DNA of 64,000 nucleotides from an uncultured Phascolarctobacterium sp. (lineage in GTDB: Bacteria > Bacillota > Negativicutes > Acidaminococcales > Acidaminococcaceae). The notes below the pieces were generated by a model, which did no database searches, was not told the origin of the DNA, and was given only the letters and a program-made list of their open reading frames with translations. The stretch lies in the NCBI RefSeq assembly GCF_900753045.1, contig NZ_CAADXO010000029.1:1-64000 (forward strand), given 5' to 3'. Positions 26,188 through 35,537 of this stretch are shown in pieces. The stretch's first letter is position 1. Every line of letters begins with the position of its first letter. Made by a program: the position numbers and the translations under genes.

Positions 26188-27267
26188 TTAACGACCCTCC
26201 ATCATATCAACAAAATGTTTAAACAAATAATCATGATCACCGGGGCCGGGGCAGGCTTCCGGATGATATTGAACGGTAAAGGTAGGATGCTTGGTGTATT
26301 CCAGGCCTTCGATAGTGCCGTCGTTCATGGAAATATGGCTGATGTTAATGCCCTTGCCTTCCAGAGATTTTTCATCTACAGCATAGCCGTGGTTTTGTGC
26401 GCTGATGTAGATGCGGCCGGTTGCCAGGTATTTTACCGGTTGGTTGATACCGCGATGGCCGAATTTCATTTTATAGGTATCAGCGCCGTTAGCCAAAGCC
26501 ATGAGCTGATGACCGAGGCAGATACCGAAAATCGGTTTCTTGCCGATTAATTTCTTAATGTTTTCAATAACCTCAGGCAAATCCTTCGGGTCGCCGGGGC
26601 CATTGGACAGGAAAATACCGTCCGGGTCGCAAGCCAGTACTTCTTCTGCGGTAGCGGAAGCAGGGAATACTGTCAGGCGGCAGCCAAAAGCTTCAAGGGA
26701 TTTCAGGATATTGCGTTTAATACCGAAGTCCATAACAGCTACATGCAGCTTGCCCTCGCCCATGGTGTAAACCTCGGAAGTGGTAACCTGCTCAACCTGG
26801 TTGCGTACTGCCGGTAAATCCAGCAGCTTCTGTACTTCATCATCAGGCATTTCTGCCGGAACGATTACGCCCTGCAGTACGCCGTGATTACGGATTTTAC
26901 GGGTAATAGCACGTGTATCTACACCTGCTAAGGTCGGGATATCCTGTTCAGTCAGGAAGTCTTCCAGACTCTGCTCATTGCGCCAGTTGCTGGGGCAATC
27001 GCACAGCTCGCCGATTACGAAGCCCTGGAAGAAGCATTGCTTGCCTTGGTTAAACAGCGGGTTACAGCCATAGTTGCCTACCAGCGGATAGGTCATTACT
27101 ACAATCTGGCCACAGAAGGACGGGTCAGTCAAGGTCTCCTGGTAACCGCTCATGCCGGTGGTGAATACAACCTCACCTACAGCATTGCGTTTGCCGCCAT
27201 ACAGAGTACCTTCAAAAACGCTGCCGTCTTTTAAAACTAATTTTCCTTTTCTTACTTTTTCGTGCAT
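26188..27267 (-). CDS. carA: Carbamoyl-phosphate synthase small subunit
   Basis: 359 residues. N-terminal CarA domain (LKDGSVFEG, GYQETLTDPSF) and class I glutamine amidotransferase domain with nucleophile in FGICLGHQ and the His/Glu pair in QYHPEACPGP. Delivers ammonia to CarB. Overlaps the end of pyrC by 16 bp and is 2 bp from carB. Confidence 0.97.
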   Translation of the reverse strand: MHEKVRKGKLVLKDGSVFEGTLYGGKRNAVGEVVFTTGMSGYQETLTDPSFCGQIVVMTYPLVGNYGCNPLFNQGKQCFFQGFVIGELCDCPSNWRNEQSLEDFLTEQDIPTLAGVDTRAITRKIRNHGVLQGVIVPAEMPDDEVQKLLDLPAVRNQVEQVTTSEVYTMGEGKLHVAVMDFGIKRNILKSLEAFGCRLTVFPASATAEEVLACDPDGIFLSNGPGDPKDLPEVIENIKKLIGKKPIFGICLGHQLMALANGADTYKMKFGHRGINQPVKYLATGRIYISAQNHGYAVDEKSLEGKGINISHISMNDGTIEGLEYTKHPTFTVQYHPEACPGPGDHDYLFKHFVDMMEGR

Positions 27268-28547
27268 ACTACACCATTCCTCATTACAAAATTACCGTGC
27301 AGCATAGTGGCAACAGCCTTGCCGGTGCAAGCCTTGCCTTCGTACGGGGTGAATTTGCCGCGGGTATAGAATTTGGAGCTGTCAACAGTCCATTTTTTAT
27401 TCAGGTCCATAATAGTGATATCAGCAACGCTGCCTTCTTTCAGGGTACCGCCGGCCAGCTTGAACAGCTTAGCAGGCTCGCAGCTCATTTTGCTGATAAT
27501 AGTATTCAAATCAAATACATGGGTGTGATATAAGTCAGTCAGCATTACTGCCAGAGAGGTTTCCAGACCGCAGAAGCCGTTCGGAGCATAACGGAATTCA
27601 ACATCCTTTTCTTCCGGTGCGTGCGGGGAGTGGTCGGTAACGATAGCGTCAACAGTGCCGTCCAGAACAGCCTCACGCATAGCCTGTACGTGGTCTGCAC
27701 TGCGCAGCGGCGGGTTAACGCGGGTTGCGGAATTGTAATTTGCGCAAGCCTCATCAGTCAGAGTCAGATGATGTACGGTTACTTCGCTGGTAACATTTAC
27801 GCCGCGTTTTTTAGCCTGACGGATGATGTCGATTGCACCCTTGGAGGCAACGTGGCAGATATGTACATGTGCGCCGGTGTATTCAGCGATGATGCAGTCA
27901 CGTGCAACAGCGATATCCTCGCTGATTGCCGGTACGCCCGGTACGCCGATACGTGCGGAAACAACGCCTTCATGCATGTAGCCTTCGGAATCCAGCTCAG
28001 GATCAATTGCATGGCACAGCAAAGGTTTGTCAAAAGCAGTTACATATTTAGCAGCCAGCACCATCAGACGGGAGCTCTTTACATAGTGGCCGTCATCGGA
28101 GAAGCCCATAGCGCCTTTTTCTGCCATGTCGCCCATTTCTGCCAGCTCTTCGCCCTTTTCGCCCTTGCTGATTGCGCCGATAACTTCAACGTTAGCGTAG
28201 CTTTCTTCACGAGCGCGTTCTTTAATACCGCTTACTACGATGGAGGTATCGATAACAGGCTTGGTATTCGGCATGCAGGCAACAGTGGTTACACCGCCGG
28301 CAGCAGCAGCCTTGGTACCGCTGATAATATCTTCTTTAGCTTCCAGGCCGGGCTCACGCATATGAGTGTGTACGTCAATCAGGCCGGGAGTTACTACGAG
28401 GCCGGTTGCATCAAAAACCTCGTCAGCAGCTTCGGCAATGTCCTTGCCCAAAGCTTTAATTTTGCCATCCTCAACGAGGATATCCATTACAGCATCTAAT
28501 TGTTGGCTGGGGTCTACTACCCTGCCGTTTTTAATCAACGTTTTCAA
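27252..28547 (-). CDS. pyrC: Dihydroorotase
   Basis: 431 residues, class I dihydroorotase. Metal-binding DVHTHMREPG near residue 60, further His in HICHVAS and catalytic Asp in TDHSPHAPEEK. Cyclises carbamoyl aspartate to dihydroorotate. Start codon is TTG, chosen since AGGAGG lies 8 nt before it. Overlaps the 3' end of pyrB by 17 bp. Confidence 0.97.
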   Translation of the reverse strand: MKTLIKNGRVVDPSQQLDAVMDILVEDGKIKALGKDIAEAADEVFDATGLVVTPGLIDVHTHMREPGLEAKEDIISGTKAAAAGGVTTVACMPNTKPVIDTSIVVSGIKERAREESYANVEVIGAISKGEKGEELAEMGDMAEKGAMGFSDDGHYVKSSRLMVLAAKYVTAFDKPLLCHAIDPELDSEGYMHEGVVSARIGVPGVPAISEDIAVARDCIIAEYTGAHVHICHVASKGAIDIIRQAKKRGVNVTSEVTVHHLTLTDEACANYNSATRVNPPLRSADHVQAMREAVLDGTVDAIVTDHSPHAPEEKDVEFRYAPNGFCGLETSLAVMLTDLYHTHVFDLNTIISKMSCEPAKLFKLAGGTLKEGSVADITIMDLNKKWTVDSSKFYTRGKFTPYEGKACTGKAVATMLHGNFVMRNGVVCTKK

Positions 28548-29487
28548 TGTGTTTACCTCCTGTCAAAGTCAAGAATAAGAGTGCCATACGTACAGCTACG
28601 CCGTTTTGTACCTCAGTACGGATTGCGGCGTTATCGCAGTAACCAACCTCCCAGGAGATTTCCAGGCCACGGTTCATCGGGCCGGGATGCAGCACGGTTA
28701 CGTCAGGCTTAGCCAGCTTCAGGCGGTTTTCGTTAATACCGAAGATACGTGCATATTCACGCGGAGACGGGAACAGGCCTTTTTGCTGACGTTCCAGCTG
28801 AATACGCAGGATATCGATTACGTCAGCACCTTCGATTGCTTCTTCAACACGTTTGTGTACGGTAACGCCCAGAGAAGCGATGTCATGCGGCAGCAGAGTC
28901 ATAGGACCTGCAACGTGTACCTCAGCGCCCATTTTGGTCCAGGCAGCAATATTGGTGCGGGCAACACGGCTGTAAAGAATATCGCCGATGATTGCCATTT
29001 TCAAGCCCTTCAGGTTTTTGCCCTGCTCACGGATAGTAAACATATCCAGGAAGCCTTGAGAAGGATGTGCGTGTGCGCCATCGCCGGCGTTGATGATTAC
29101 AGGGTCAGCAACCTTAGCAGCATATGCTGCTGCGCCTTCAATGGGGTGACGCATAACAATCGCATCGCAAGCCATGGATTGTACAGTCAGGATGGTGTCG
29201 CGCAGGCATTCACCTTTGACAACACTGGAGGAGGATGTAGTGATGTTTACTACATCTGCACCCAAATATTTGCCTGCCAGCTCGAAGGATGTACGGGTAC
29301 GTGTACTGGGCTCATAGAACAGATTGATGATAGATTTACCGCGCAGTGAGGGCACCTTTTTGATATCCCTCTTCATAATCTTCTTCATTTCCTCAGCTGT
29401 TTTCAAAACCAGCTCGATTTCCTCAACGCTGAGGCTTTCCAGATCCAGTATATCTCTGCCACCCAGAGATACATTTGATTTAGCCAT
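28531..29487 (-). CDS. pyrB: Aspartate carbamoyltransferase catalytic subunit
   Basis: 318 residues from ATG at 29487 with AGGAGG 8 nt upstream; a longer frame to 29556 would start inside the attenuator hairpin. Carbamoyl-phosphate motif YEPSTRTRTSFE near residue 50, HPIEGAA and the GDGAHAHPSQGFLD segment. First committed step of pyrimidine synthesis. No pyrI regulatory-subunit gene is present. First gene of the operon. Confidence 0.97.
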   Translation of the reverse strand: MAKSNVSLGGRDILDLESLSVEEIELVLKTAEEMKKIMKRDIKKVPSLRGKSIINLFYEPSTRTRTSFELAGKYLGADVVNITTSSSSVVKGECLRDTILTVQSMACDAIVMRHPIEGAAAYAAKVADPVIINAGDGAHAHPSQGFLDMFTIREQGKNLKGLKMAIIGDILYSRVARTNIAAWTKMGAEVHVAGPMTLLPHDIASLGVTVHKRVEEAIEGADVIDILRIQLERQQKGLFPSPREYARIFGINENRLKLAKPDVTVLHPGPMNRGLEISWEVGYCDNAAIRTEVQNGVAVRMALLFLTLTGGKHIENVD

Positions 29488-29523
29488 TAGCTTTACCTCC
29501 TGTTTTTTATAATAAAATTGCAT

Positions 29524-29616
29524 AATAAAAGGCCTTCTCGTCCCATGATGGTGCAAAAAGGCCTTAGGTTTTATAATAACTTATACCTTGCAGTCTCACA
29601 GGACCAATTTAAAGGT
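29524..29616 (-). promoter_or_regulatory. PyrR-type attenuator of the pyr operon
   Basis: The leader hairpin at 29585-29616 contains GGTCCTGTGAGACT (29592-29605), 12 of 14 matches to the PyrR-binding consensus ARUCCNGNGAGGYU. The changed bases keep the upper stem (GGUC/GACU) with hexaloop CUGUGA. It is followed by a terminator hairpin AAGGCCTT / AAGGCCTT then TTTTATTAT (29524-29566). Known PyrR sites let UMP-bound PyrR favour termination. Confidence 0.85.
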
Positions 29617-29633
29617 GCAAATTGATTGTATAT

Positions 29634-29662
29634 ATTTTACACCTTAATGAAGAATACGTCAA
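29634..29662 (-). promoter_or_regulatory. Promoter of the pyr operon
   Basis: Minus-strand TTGACG (29657-29662), 17-bp spacer, TAAAAT (29634-29639). Confidence 0.75.
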
Positions 29663-29680
29663 ATATTTCGAGGTAAAATC

Positions 29681-29710
29681 TTGGCAGGATTTTTTTACTT
29701 ATAGTATAAT
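29681..29710 (+). promoter_or_regulatory. Promoter of the acyltransferase gene
   Basis: TTGGCA (29681-29686), 18-bp spacer, TATAAT (29705-29710), divergent from the pyr promoter. Confidence 0.65.
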
Positions 29711-29739
29711 AAAGAAGATTAAAAATTAGCGAGGTACTT

Positions 29740-30879
29740 ATGCGAAACACCATTATAGATAATCTGCGTGGCATCTGCATGCTTGGCGTCATCGGTATTC
29801 ATATCGGCAGCCTGGCACTTGCCCCCAACAACTTTACTCTTTACTTATTACTGGAGATTTTAAGCCGTTACAGTGTCCCCTCCTTTTTCTTTATCTCCGG
29901 CTACGGCCTGGCCTGTACGGATAAAGGCCTATTAAGCGGCAGCCGGCTGAACTATATCGACTTTATGAAGAAGCGTCTGCGGGGAGCAGGCCTGCCCTAC
30001 CTCAGCTGGTCGCTTTTTTACATGCTTTACTTCTGGCTAATTCTGCCACCTGGCTTCGTCAGCTGGAATCCGCTGCATGTGGCCTATGTATTATTCTTCG
30101 GCCTGGGCTGCTACCATTTGTATTTTATGGTCATCCTGCTGTGGTTTTATGCAAGTTATCCGCTCTGGCGCCAACTTCTGCGTATAATTATACACCAAAG
30201 TATACCGTTTATGCTAGTTCTTTTATTCATTTTCCAGCTTACTTTCAACTGGTGGACAACGCATCCCGGCTTGAATACAGCTGGTTGGAGCGTCCTGGCT
30301 AAAAATTTCTTTGATTATCGCCTCAACTATCTTCCCTTGCATTATTTGCTTATTTTTATGAGTGGCGGCTTGGCAGCCTGCTATTGGAAAAAATTCATCA
30401 CCCTCCTGCGCAGATACAGCGCCATGGTATGCATGATTTTTGCTGCAAGCGTTGCCTGGGACGTGCAAAGCTGCTACGAAGCAGTTACGGTTAAAGGCTA
30501 CACGCTGATTGATCTGGCCAACACCTATCACCAGCTCAGCCCGCAAGGACTCTGTTACACCGTAGGCTCGCTGCTCTTCTTCTGCCTGGCACTGGATTGG
30601 CTGGAGCGCAAGGCGAAAAGCGAAGGTTCCCTCGCCAGCCTTCTCTACAAAGCTATCAGCACCCTTTCCGCCTACTCCATGCTCATCTACTTTGTACATC
30701 CGCTGCTCTTGGACTGGCTCAGCAGCGCCTACAACCATTTCGGCATCATCATGACCGTCAAAAAGGTAACACTGTCCTACGTGCTGCTGGTGCTCGGCTC
30801 ACTAGCCCTCAGCATCCTGCTGACGAAAGCATTTGAAAAATGCAGTATGGCAAAGCTGCTGTTTACAGGCAAACGGTGA
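29740..30879 (+). CDS. Acyltransferase family 3 membrane protein
   Basis: 379 residues with about ten hydrophobic segments. The N-terminal NLRGICMLGVIGIHIG fits the catalytic-His region of acyltransferase family 3 (OafA/WecH type), and FFISGYGLA is the usual next motif. Such proteins O-acylate surface sugars or other envelope components at the inner membrane. Monocistronic, divergent from the pyr operon. GCGAGG precedes the ATG. Acceptor unknown. Confidence 0.85.
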   Translation: MRNTIIDNLRGICMLGVIGIHIGSLALAPNNFTLYLLLEILSRYSVPSFFFISGYGLACTDKGLLSGSRLNYIDFMKKRLRGAGLPYLSWSLFYMLYFWLILPPGFVSWNPLHVAYVLFFGLGCYHLYFMVILLWFYASYPLWRQLLRIIIHQSIPFMLVLLFIFQLTFNWWTTHPGLNTAGWSVLAKNFFDYRLNYLPLHYLLIFMSGGLAACYWKKFITLLRRYSAMVCMIFAASVAWDVQSCYEAVTVKGYTLIDLANTYHQLSPQGLCYTVGSLLFFCLALDWLERKAKSEGSLASLLYKAISTLSAYSMLIYFVHPLLLDWLSSAYNHFGIIMTVKKVTLSYVLLVLGSLALSILLTKAFEKCSMAKLLFTGKR

Positions 30880-30892
30880 AATTAATACATAG

Positions 30893-30938
30893 CAAAAAGA
30901 CGTTGCGTGCTTTTCAGGCACACAACGTCTACTTTTTT
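30893..30938. terminator. Bidirectional terminator
   Basis: 13-nt arms AGACGTTGCGTGC (30898-30910) and GCACACAACGTCT (30918-30930), one mismatch, with T-runs on both strands; serves the acyltransferase gene and pgi. Confidence 0.88.
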
Positions 30939-30951
30939 GCCATCTTAAATT

Positions 30952-32385
30952 TTACAGCTGAGCCTTCATTAATTTCTTATAAACCTCAACGCCGGGCTGG
31001 TCAAACGCATCCACATCCGCCAGCTCGCCCTCATAGGCAATCGTCAGCATCAAAAAATACATCAGCTGACCAAGATAATATTCATTCAGCTTCGGCAGCG
31101 TAAAGCGCGCATTGTAACGGTTATCACCCGTCAGCGCCGCTTCATTGGCATTCAGCGCCGCTTTAAGAGCCTTCGCCATATCCATTCCCTCGTACTTATC
31201 AAAGAACGGTACATCAGCAAAAGGATTATGCAAAATTGTCTCTTCCTCAGGGTTAGCAACCTCCAGGAACTGCACCACCTTGTTCAGACGGCCGTCCTGA
31301 TGCTGCTGTGTCTGCGCATGCATATCAGTTGTACCGACAGCAACAATCGGCGTTCTTCCGTAGTAAACAGTTTCACCCTCACGGTTGCAGCGCTTACCCA
31401 ACGATTCCGCAAGCAGCTGCACATACCATTCGCTCAAGGATTTCAGGCGCATGCTGTACGGCATGAATACTTCTATATCACGTCCGCGCTCATAGGCCAT
31501 GAATTTCAGCAAAGCGTTGAGCAGCGCAGGATTCTCCGCAAGCTCTGCCTGCTTGCAGTAGATATCCATATCACGCGCACCGCGCAAAAATTCCTCGATA
31601 TCACCGCCCAGGGCAGCCATCGTCACAAGGCCCGGGTCCGTCATAATGCTGAAGCGTCCGCCGATGCCTTCCTTGATATCAAAGCGCTCCCAACCGAATT
31701 TTTCCGCCAGCTGCAGCAGCGGCGCAGATTCAATCGGCGCCTGCAAATCGGTAACTACCGTGCAATCAAGGTCGATATCAGCGTTTTTAGACAAGTTGTC
31801 ATAAAAATACGTAAAGGCCGAAATAGTTTCCAGCGTGGTGCCGGATTTAGAAATCGGCACCAGCATAATTTTGAGCTTTTCGCCCTGCTCGGCACTATTC
31901 ATAGCCAGGCGGCGCATCTTGAACAGCAGCGAATTGCAGTCCACCGGATCAAGATTATTGCCCGAGAAATAAATAAACGGCTGTCCCTGACGCAAGGTTG
32001 CGCTGGTATTCCAGTGATAACCTCCAAATGCATCAAATAAAACCTTATTGCCCAAGTAGGAACCGCCTACGCCCAAAAAGATTACGACATCCTTACTGCG
32101 CAGATGCTTGCTGTAGCGCATCAGCTTGATAATCGACTGCTCCGTATTGGGATTGCCGTCAGCAATATACGGCATACGTGGAAAATAAACATGCTCAGGC
32201 GTGCCGTCCTTAGATAAATGCTTCTTGGCAAAGCCGCTACGGCGCAGCTCGCACACAGCCTTATCGGCTGCCGCTCCCTGCTGCACGAGCGCCTGCTCTA
32301 CCTCCTGCGGCTGCAATCTGCCTGCTCCCAGCATATTATTGAAATCAAAAACAATTCCGCTGGGCACCACAATTCTATAATCCAC
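30952..32385 (-). CDS. pgi: Glucose-6-phosphate isomerase
   Basis: 477 residues from a GTG at 32385, which has AGGAG 8 nt upstream; the GTG at 32394 is too close to it. Shows FLGVGGSYLGNKV, the phosphate-binding PISKSGTTLET loop and GIGGRFSIMTDPG. Interconverts glucose-6-phosphate and fructose-6-phosphate in the cytoplasm. The N-terminus is shorter than in the E. coli enzyme, fitting the bacterial group with about 450-480 residues. Confidence 0.93.
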   Translation of the reverse strand: MDYRIVVPSGIVFDFNNMLGAGRLQPQEVEQALVQQGAAADKAVCELRRSGFAKKHLSKDGTPEHVYFPRMPYIADGNPNTEQSIIKLMRYSKHLRSKDVVIFLGVGGSYLGNKVLFDAFGGYHWNTSATLRQGQPFIYFSGNNLDPVDCNSLLFKMRRLAMNSAEQGEKLKIMLVPISKSGTTLETISAFTYFYDNLSKNADIDLDCTVVTDLQAPIESAPLLQLAEKFGWERFDIKEGIGGRFSIMTDPGLVTMAALGGDIEEFLRGARDMDIYCKQAELAENPALLNALLKFMAYERGRDIEVFMPYSMRLKSLSEWYVQLLAESLGKRCNREGETVYYGRTPIVAVGTTDMHAQTQQHQDGRLNKVVQFLEVANPEEETILHNPFADVPFFDKYEGMDMAKALKAALNANEAALTGDNRYNARFTLPKLNEYYLGQLMYFLMLTIAYEGELADVDAFDQPGVEVYKKLMKAQL

Positions 32386-32502
32386 AATACACACTCCTAA
32401 ATATCAGTTGCAAAAAATGCACGTATGCTATTGTACCATATCAGTACTGCAAAATCTATTGCCAAAGCAAATTGCAGTTTACCATATGGTAACAGCAATA
32501 CT

Positions 32503-32946
32503 TTATTTTACCTCTACCAGCTCAATATGGAAATTCAGTTCCTTGCCAGCCATTTCATGGTTAGCGTCAAAGGTGATGTTGGTATCATCCTTTTCGGTTA
32601 CCAGTACAGGTACGGGCTGACCAAATTGATTCTGCAGGTAAACTCTCTGGCCAACGGTCAGGTTTTCGGAACCCGGCAGCTGGGCAATCGGCATGGTGAA
32701 GATAGCCTTCGGGTCAGCTTCGCCATATGCTTCTGCCGGCAGCAGATGGATGTCAACCTCAGCGCCGACCTCCAGGTCTGCAACAGCTGCATCAAAGCCT
32801 TTAATCATCTGGCCTGCGCCGCAAACAAATTCCAACGGCTCACCACGGTCATAGGAAGAATCAAATTGCTTGCCGTCATTAAAGGTACCTTTATAGTGTA
32901 CGCGACAGGTTTTTCCTACATTACGTCCGGTTAATTCATTGCTCAT
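32503..32946 (-). CDS. FKBP-type peptidyl-prolyl isomerase, SlyD-like
   Basis: 147 residues. FKBP core VHYKGTFNDGKQFDSSYDRG and CGAGQMIKGFDAAV, with an inserted-in-flap chaperone domain about 70-125, the SlyD layout. There is no His-rich metal-binding tail. Acts as cytoplasmic proline isomerase and chaperone. GAGGTGAT precedes the ATG. Confidence 0.92.
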   Translation of the reverse strand: MSNELTGRNVGKTCRVHYKGTFNDGKQFDSSYDRGEPLEFVCGAGQMIKGFDAAVADLEVGAEVDIHLLPAEAYGEADPKAIFTMPIAQLPGSENLTVGQRVYLQNQFGQPVPVLVTEKDDTNITFDANHEMAGKELNFHIELVEVK

Positions 32947-33047
32947 TATTAAATCACCTCATAAAAATATTTGATATATAGCCTGCATAAGCGTATATCA
33001 GTCACAGTTATGTATATTATACTATAAATTTCGCCTTATTTCACCTT

Positions 33048-33082
33048 AAAAAAACGGCAGCCGGTTAAATTCCGACTGCCAT
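33048..33082 (-). terminator. Intrinsic terminator
   Basis: Minus-strand GGCAGTCGG / CCGGCTGCC hairpin followed by TTTTTTT; ends the 33117 gene. Confidence 0.85.
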
Positions 33083-33116
33083 AATTATTTTCGGCTCATC
33101 ACATCAGCGCTTTTAT

Positions 33117-33902
33117 TCACATTCCTGCGGAAAGATACTGCCTCATCAGGCCCTTAAAGCCCTGCTTTTTGAAGTCCTTCAACGGCAAGAATTCAATTTC
33201 AACACTGTGATTAGTGTATTCAGACCTCATTTCATTGAACTCTTCCACAGTCATATCTGTTTCCTGCGCAGCATCTGCCTCACTTCTGCAGCTCATGTTG
33301 CGGTAAACGCCAAGGCCGTCATCCTTTGGCCAGGTAAAATAAAGCTCATAGCATCCGAGATTGCCGTCAGGCTGCAAATGCTCCACAGCAAGCACTTGAT
33401 GCGAAATGCCGCTGCCGCCTCGTGTCACCAGATTGTCATTCGCCATAAGCTGCAGGCTGCTGCGGCTCCAGCCCTCCGCAACGTATTTCACTCTGCTATC
33501 CGCAAAGGTGTAAATAGCATAAATCTCCTTACCGTAATGCCCCGCGCCGCGTTTTTGGCTAATCCAACCGATAAGCAGCTCCGGAACACCGTCGCCGCTG
33601 ATATCCTGCAGCGTGTAGCCAAGCTGCTGCAGGGCCGCCTCACGCTTGGCGAAATCCCGCACCTCACAGATGCCTGTTCTGCCCTGCTCAGGCAGATTAT
33701 CACTATTACCATTGGCGATAAATTCATAAACGCCGTCCACAACCATCGCATATTTCTGCTCATATACCGGTACAGCTTGGGCAGCGGCCTCCGCCTTAGG
33801 CAAATCCATCTGCGGTAATACGACATTTTTCTCTGTGCCGTGACCGGCAAACGCCACCAGAAGCATTGCCAGCCACATGCTCTTAAACAGCTTCCGCTTC
33901 AT
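33117..33902 (-). CDS. Secreted protein of unknown function
   Basis: 261 residues from ATG at 33902 (MKRKLFKSMW), preceded by GGAGGTGG; a longer frame lacks a ribosome site. Signal peptide about 1-20. A DISGDGVPELLIG segment near residue 105 resembles calcium-binding EF-hand-like or FG-GAP-type loops, which suggests a Ca-binding beta-rich envelope protein. I do not recognise the family. Lies 57 bp after another secreted protein gene, perhaps one unit. Confidence 0.7.
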   Translation of the reverse strand: MKRKLFKSMWLAMLLVAFAGHGTEKNVVLPQMDLPKAEAAAQAVPVYEQKYAMVVDGVYEFIANGNSDNLPEQGRTGICEVRDFAKREAALQQLGYTLQDISGDGVPELLIGWISQKRGAGHYGKEIYAIYTFADSRVKYVAEGWSRSSLQLMANDNLVTRGGSGISHQVLAVEHLQPDGNLGCYELYFTWPKDDGLGVYRNMSCRSEADAAQETDMTVEEFNEMRSEYTNHSVEIEFLPLKDFKKQGFKGLMRQYLSAGM

Positions 33903-33959
33903 TACGCCACCTCCTGTCAAAAGATGTTTCAGCAAAAATTTCTTTGTCCTTTACTTTGC

Positions 33960-34766
33960 TTAATGAACGTCATGCTCGCAGTAAATAATTTCCGAAATCA
34001 CCTCTTTAGAATCCAATTTCACATAAAAGCTCTTGTGCAGGAATTTTTGCCCTCTTGCGTTATAGGCATATTTCAACCAGCCGATCATATAATGCGTATC
34101 AGAACGGCCTCTGCTCATATAATCATACTCCCAGCCGTTCATTTTCAGGTAACCGTCCAAACGAATCTGTCCGTCAGTATTAAGCAGCTGGCCGACAGCA
34201 TAGCCTGCCATCATGCCATGAAGCTTATTGATTTTCACCTCACTAACTCTGTTTTTTGCCGAATCTATATAGAACAAGCGCGGTCCAACCTGCAGCTTTT
34301 TATCGGCATAGGAGATAGTGTCATCCGTATTCTGCTCCACAGGCCCCGGGGAATAGGCACCTGAAGCAAAAATTTCCGGATCCATAATCCAATCTGCTTC
34401 GAGGGCAGCATTAAAGCGTCCTGCTGCGCTGGCAGCTTGCGGGGTTGTATCAAGATATTTGCTTGCCATAAAACCAACATGGCCCTTTTCAGTAGTACCA
34501 AGAAGCCATTTGTATTCACTGTTTACTACATCCACAACTCTGCTTACATAAAATTTATCTCCCCTTTGCAGCATGGTGATAACATCACAATCGGTATTAG
34601 GCTGTGTTCTGACATTGACATCGGTAGCGTTGCAATATACCTCCAGCGGCCATCCGGGATAAGACCTGAGCTCGTTGGCCAAATAATCTGTATTAACCTC
34701 GGCAAAGGCAGTGTTGGCAAATATTGCCAGACCAAGCGCTGCGCTTAAGAATATTTTCTTTTGCAT
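33960..34766 (-). CDS. Secreted SH3b-domain protein
   Basis: 268 residues from ATG at 34766 (MQKKIFLS); AGGAGG sits 7 nt upstream, while the in-frame ATG two codons earlier is too near it. Signal peptide 1-22 (ends AFA). Residues about 40-105 look like a bacterial SH3 domain (VNVRTQPNTDCDVITMLQRG, then YKWLLGTTEKGHVGFMASKY). The C-terminal half has no known motif. Bacterial SH3 domains usually bind cell wall or act in protein contacts. Confidence 0.72.
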   Translation of the reverse strand: MQKKIFLSAALGLAIFANTAFAEVNTDYLANELRSYPGWPLEVYCNATDVNVRTQPNTDCDVITMLQRGDKFYVSRVVDVVNSEYKWLLGTTEKGHVGFMASKYLDTTPQAASAAGRFNAALEADWIMDPEIFASGAYSPGPVEQNTDDTISYADKKLQVGPRLFYIDSAKNRVSEVKINKLHGMMAGYAVGQLLNTDGQIRLDGYLKMNGWEYDYMSRGRSDTHYMIGWLKYAYNARGQKFLHKSFYVKLDSKEVISEIIYCEHDVH

Positions 34767-34837
34767 ATCCATCCCTCCTATTCCTGCCATCTGCGTTACG
34801 GGCAGTTTTTTCCTGATTATATTTTAACTTGAAAATA

Positions 34838-34882
34838 AGAAAAGCGCCCCACCCGAAAGCGTGAATTCGGGTAGGGCGAGAG
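34838..34882 (-). terminator. Intrinsic terminator
   Basis: Minus-strand GCCCTACCCGAA / TTCGGGTGGGGC hairpin followed by GCTTTTCTT; ends the DUF6508 gene. Confidence 0.8.
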
Positions 34883-34914
34883 GAAAATTTTTGGGGGGAG
34901 GAAAGGGGATATTT

Positions 34915-35331
34915 TTATGCCTCATCAAGCTCCTGCAAACGTTTCAGCCATCTTGTAACAGCGCCACTTTTGATAAATTCTAATAACGCACCATCACAAA
35001 AGCGCTCTGCCCTAAGAGAAGCTATCAGTAAAGCCAATATGCATTGAGCATCTAATCCAGAAGCATCGGCTTTCATCATGGAATCATAACCCCATTCTAT
35101 GCCATTAGCATTAAGAATATCTGCATATTTACTCGGTACTATCTCATCACTTTCTTTGGCAAATTTATAGATATCATCTGCCAACTTCTTAACCGTTATA
35201 GAATAAATGACGAAAGGAAGGTGCATCGGTCTTTCCGAAGAACCATCATTTTCCTTATCACAAATCCATTCTCCAGCATTATCATTTTTCAAAAGGTTGA
35301 TATATTTTGTCAATGCAGAGTATTTTTTCAT
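34915..35331 (-). CDS. DUF6508-like protein
   Basis: 138 residues from ATG at 35331 with GAGGG upstream. The pattern of a GEW-type N-terminal segment, a central GIEWGYDSM motif, and a C-terminal ERFCDGALLEFIKSGAVTRWLKRL matches small cytosolic proteins classed as DUF6508. Function unknown. AT-rich relative to neighbours. Lies immediately left of the duplicated promoter segment that bounds the TonB-receptor insert. Confidence 0.7.
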   Translation of the reverse strand: MKKYSALTKYINLLKNDNAGEWICDKENDGSSERPMHLPFVIYSITVKKLADDIYKFAKESDEIVPSKYADILNANGIEWGYDSMMKADASGLDAQCILALLIASLRAERFCDGALLEFIKSGAVTRWLKRLQELDEA

Positions 35332-35416
35332 CACACTTCATCCCTCTTACAATCTCTCCACACCATCATAACACGAAAATTCATTTTCATTATCTCTATT
35401 ATACCATAATCCCCCG

Positions 35417-35470
35417 AAAACTTTCTTGCCTCATGTGTTATTTTTATTAATTCAGTGTATAATTAAAGCA
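35417..35470 (+). repeat. Direct repeat, left copy (iadA promoter duplicate)
   Basis: 54 bp, 47 matches to 38630-38683. Includes the exact 22-base block ending TATAATTAAAGCA. Here it faces only a terminator, not a gene. Confidence 0.75.
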
Positions 35471-35479
35471 GAGAAAAAT

Positions 35480-35521
35480 TTAAAAGGCATTCTACCGCAT
35501 TTCGTGGTAGAACGCCTTTTA
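35480..35521 (-). terminator. Intrinsic terminator
   Basis: Near-perfect 15-bp stem AAAAGGCGTTCTACC / GGTAGAATGCCTTTT on the minus strand, ending the binding-protein gene. Confidence 0.88.
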
Positions 35522-35537
35522 CTCTTATACCATCAAA

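Noticed and set aside
23948..26191. Plus-strand open frame of 747 codons
   Set aside because: Antisense shadow of carB, which has clear ATP-grasp motifs.
35417..35470. Active promoter for a gene at 35.5 kb on the plus strand
   Set aside because: No plus-strand gene follows; the sequence is a duplicate of the iadA promoter segment running into a minus-strand terminator.
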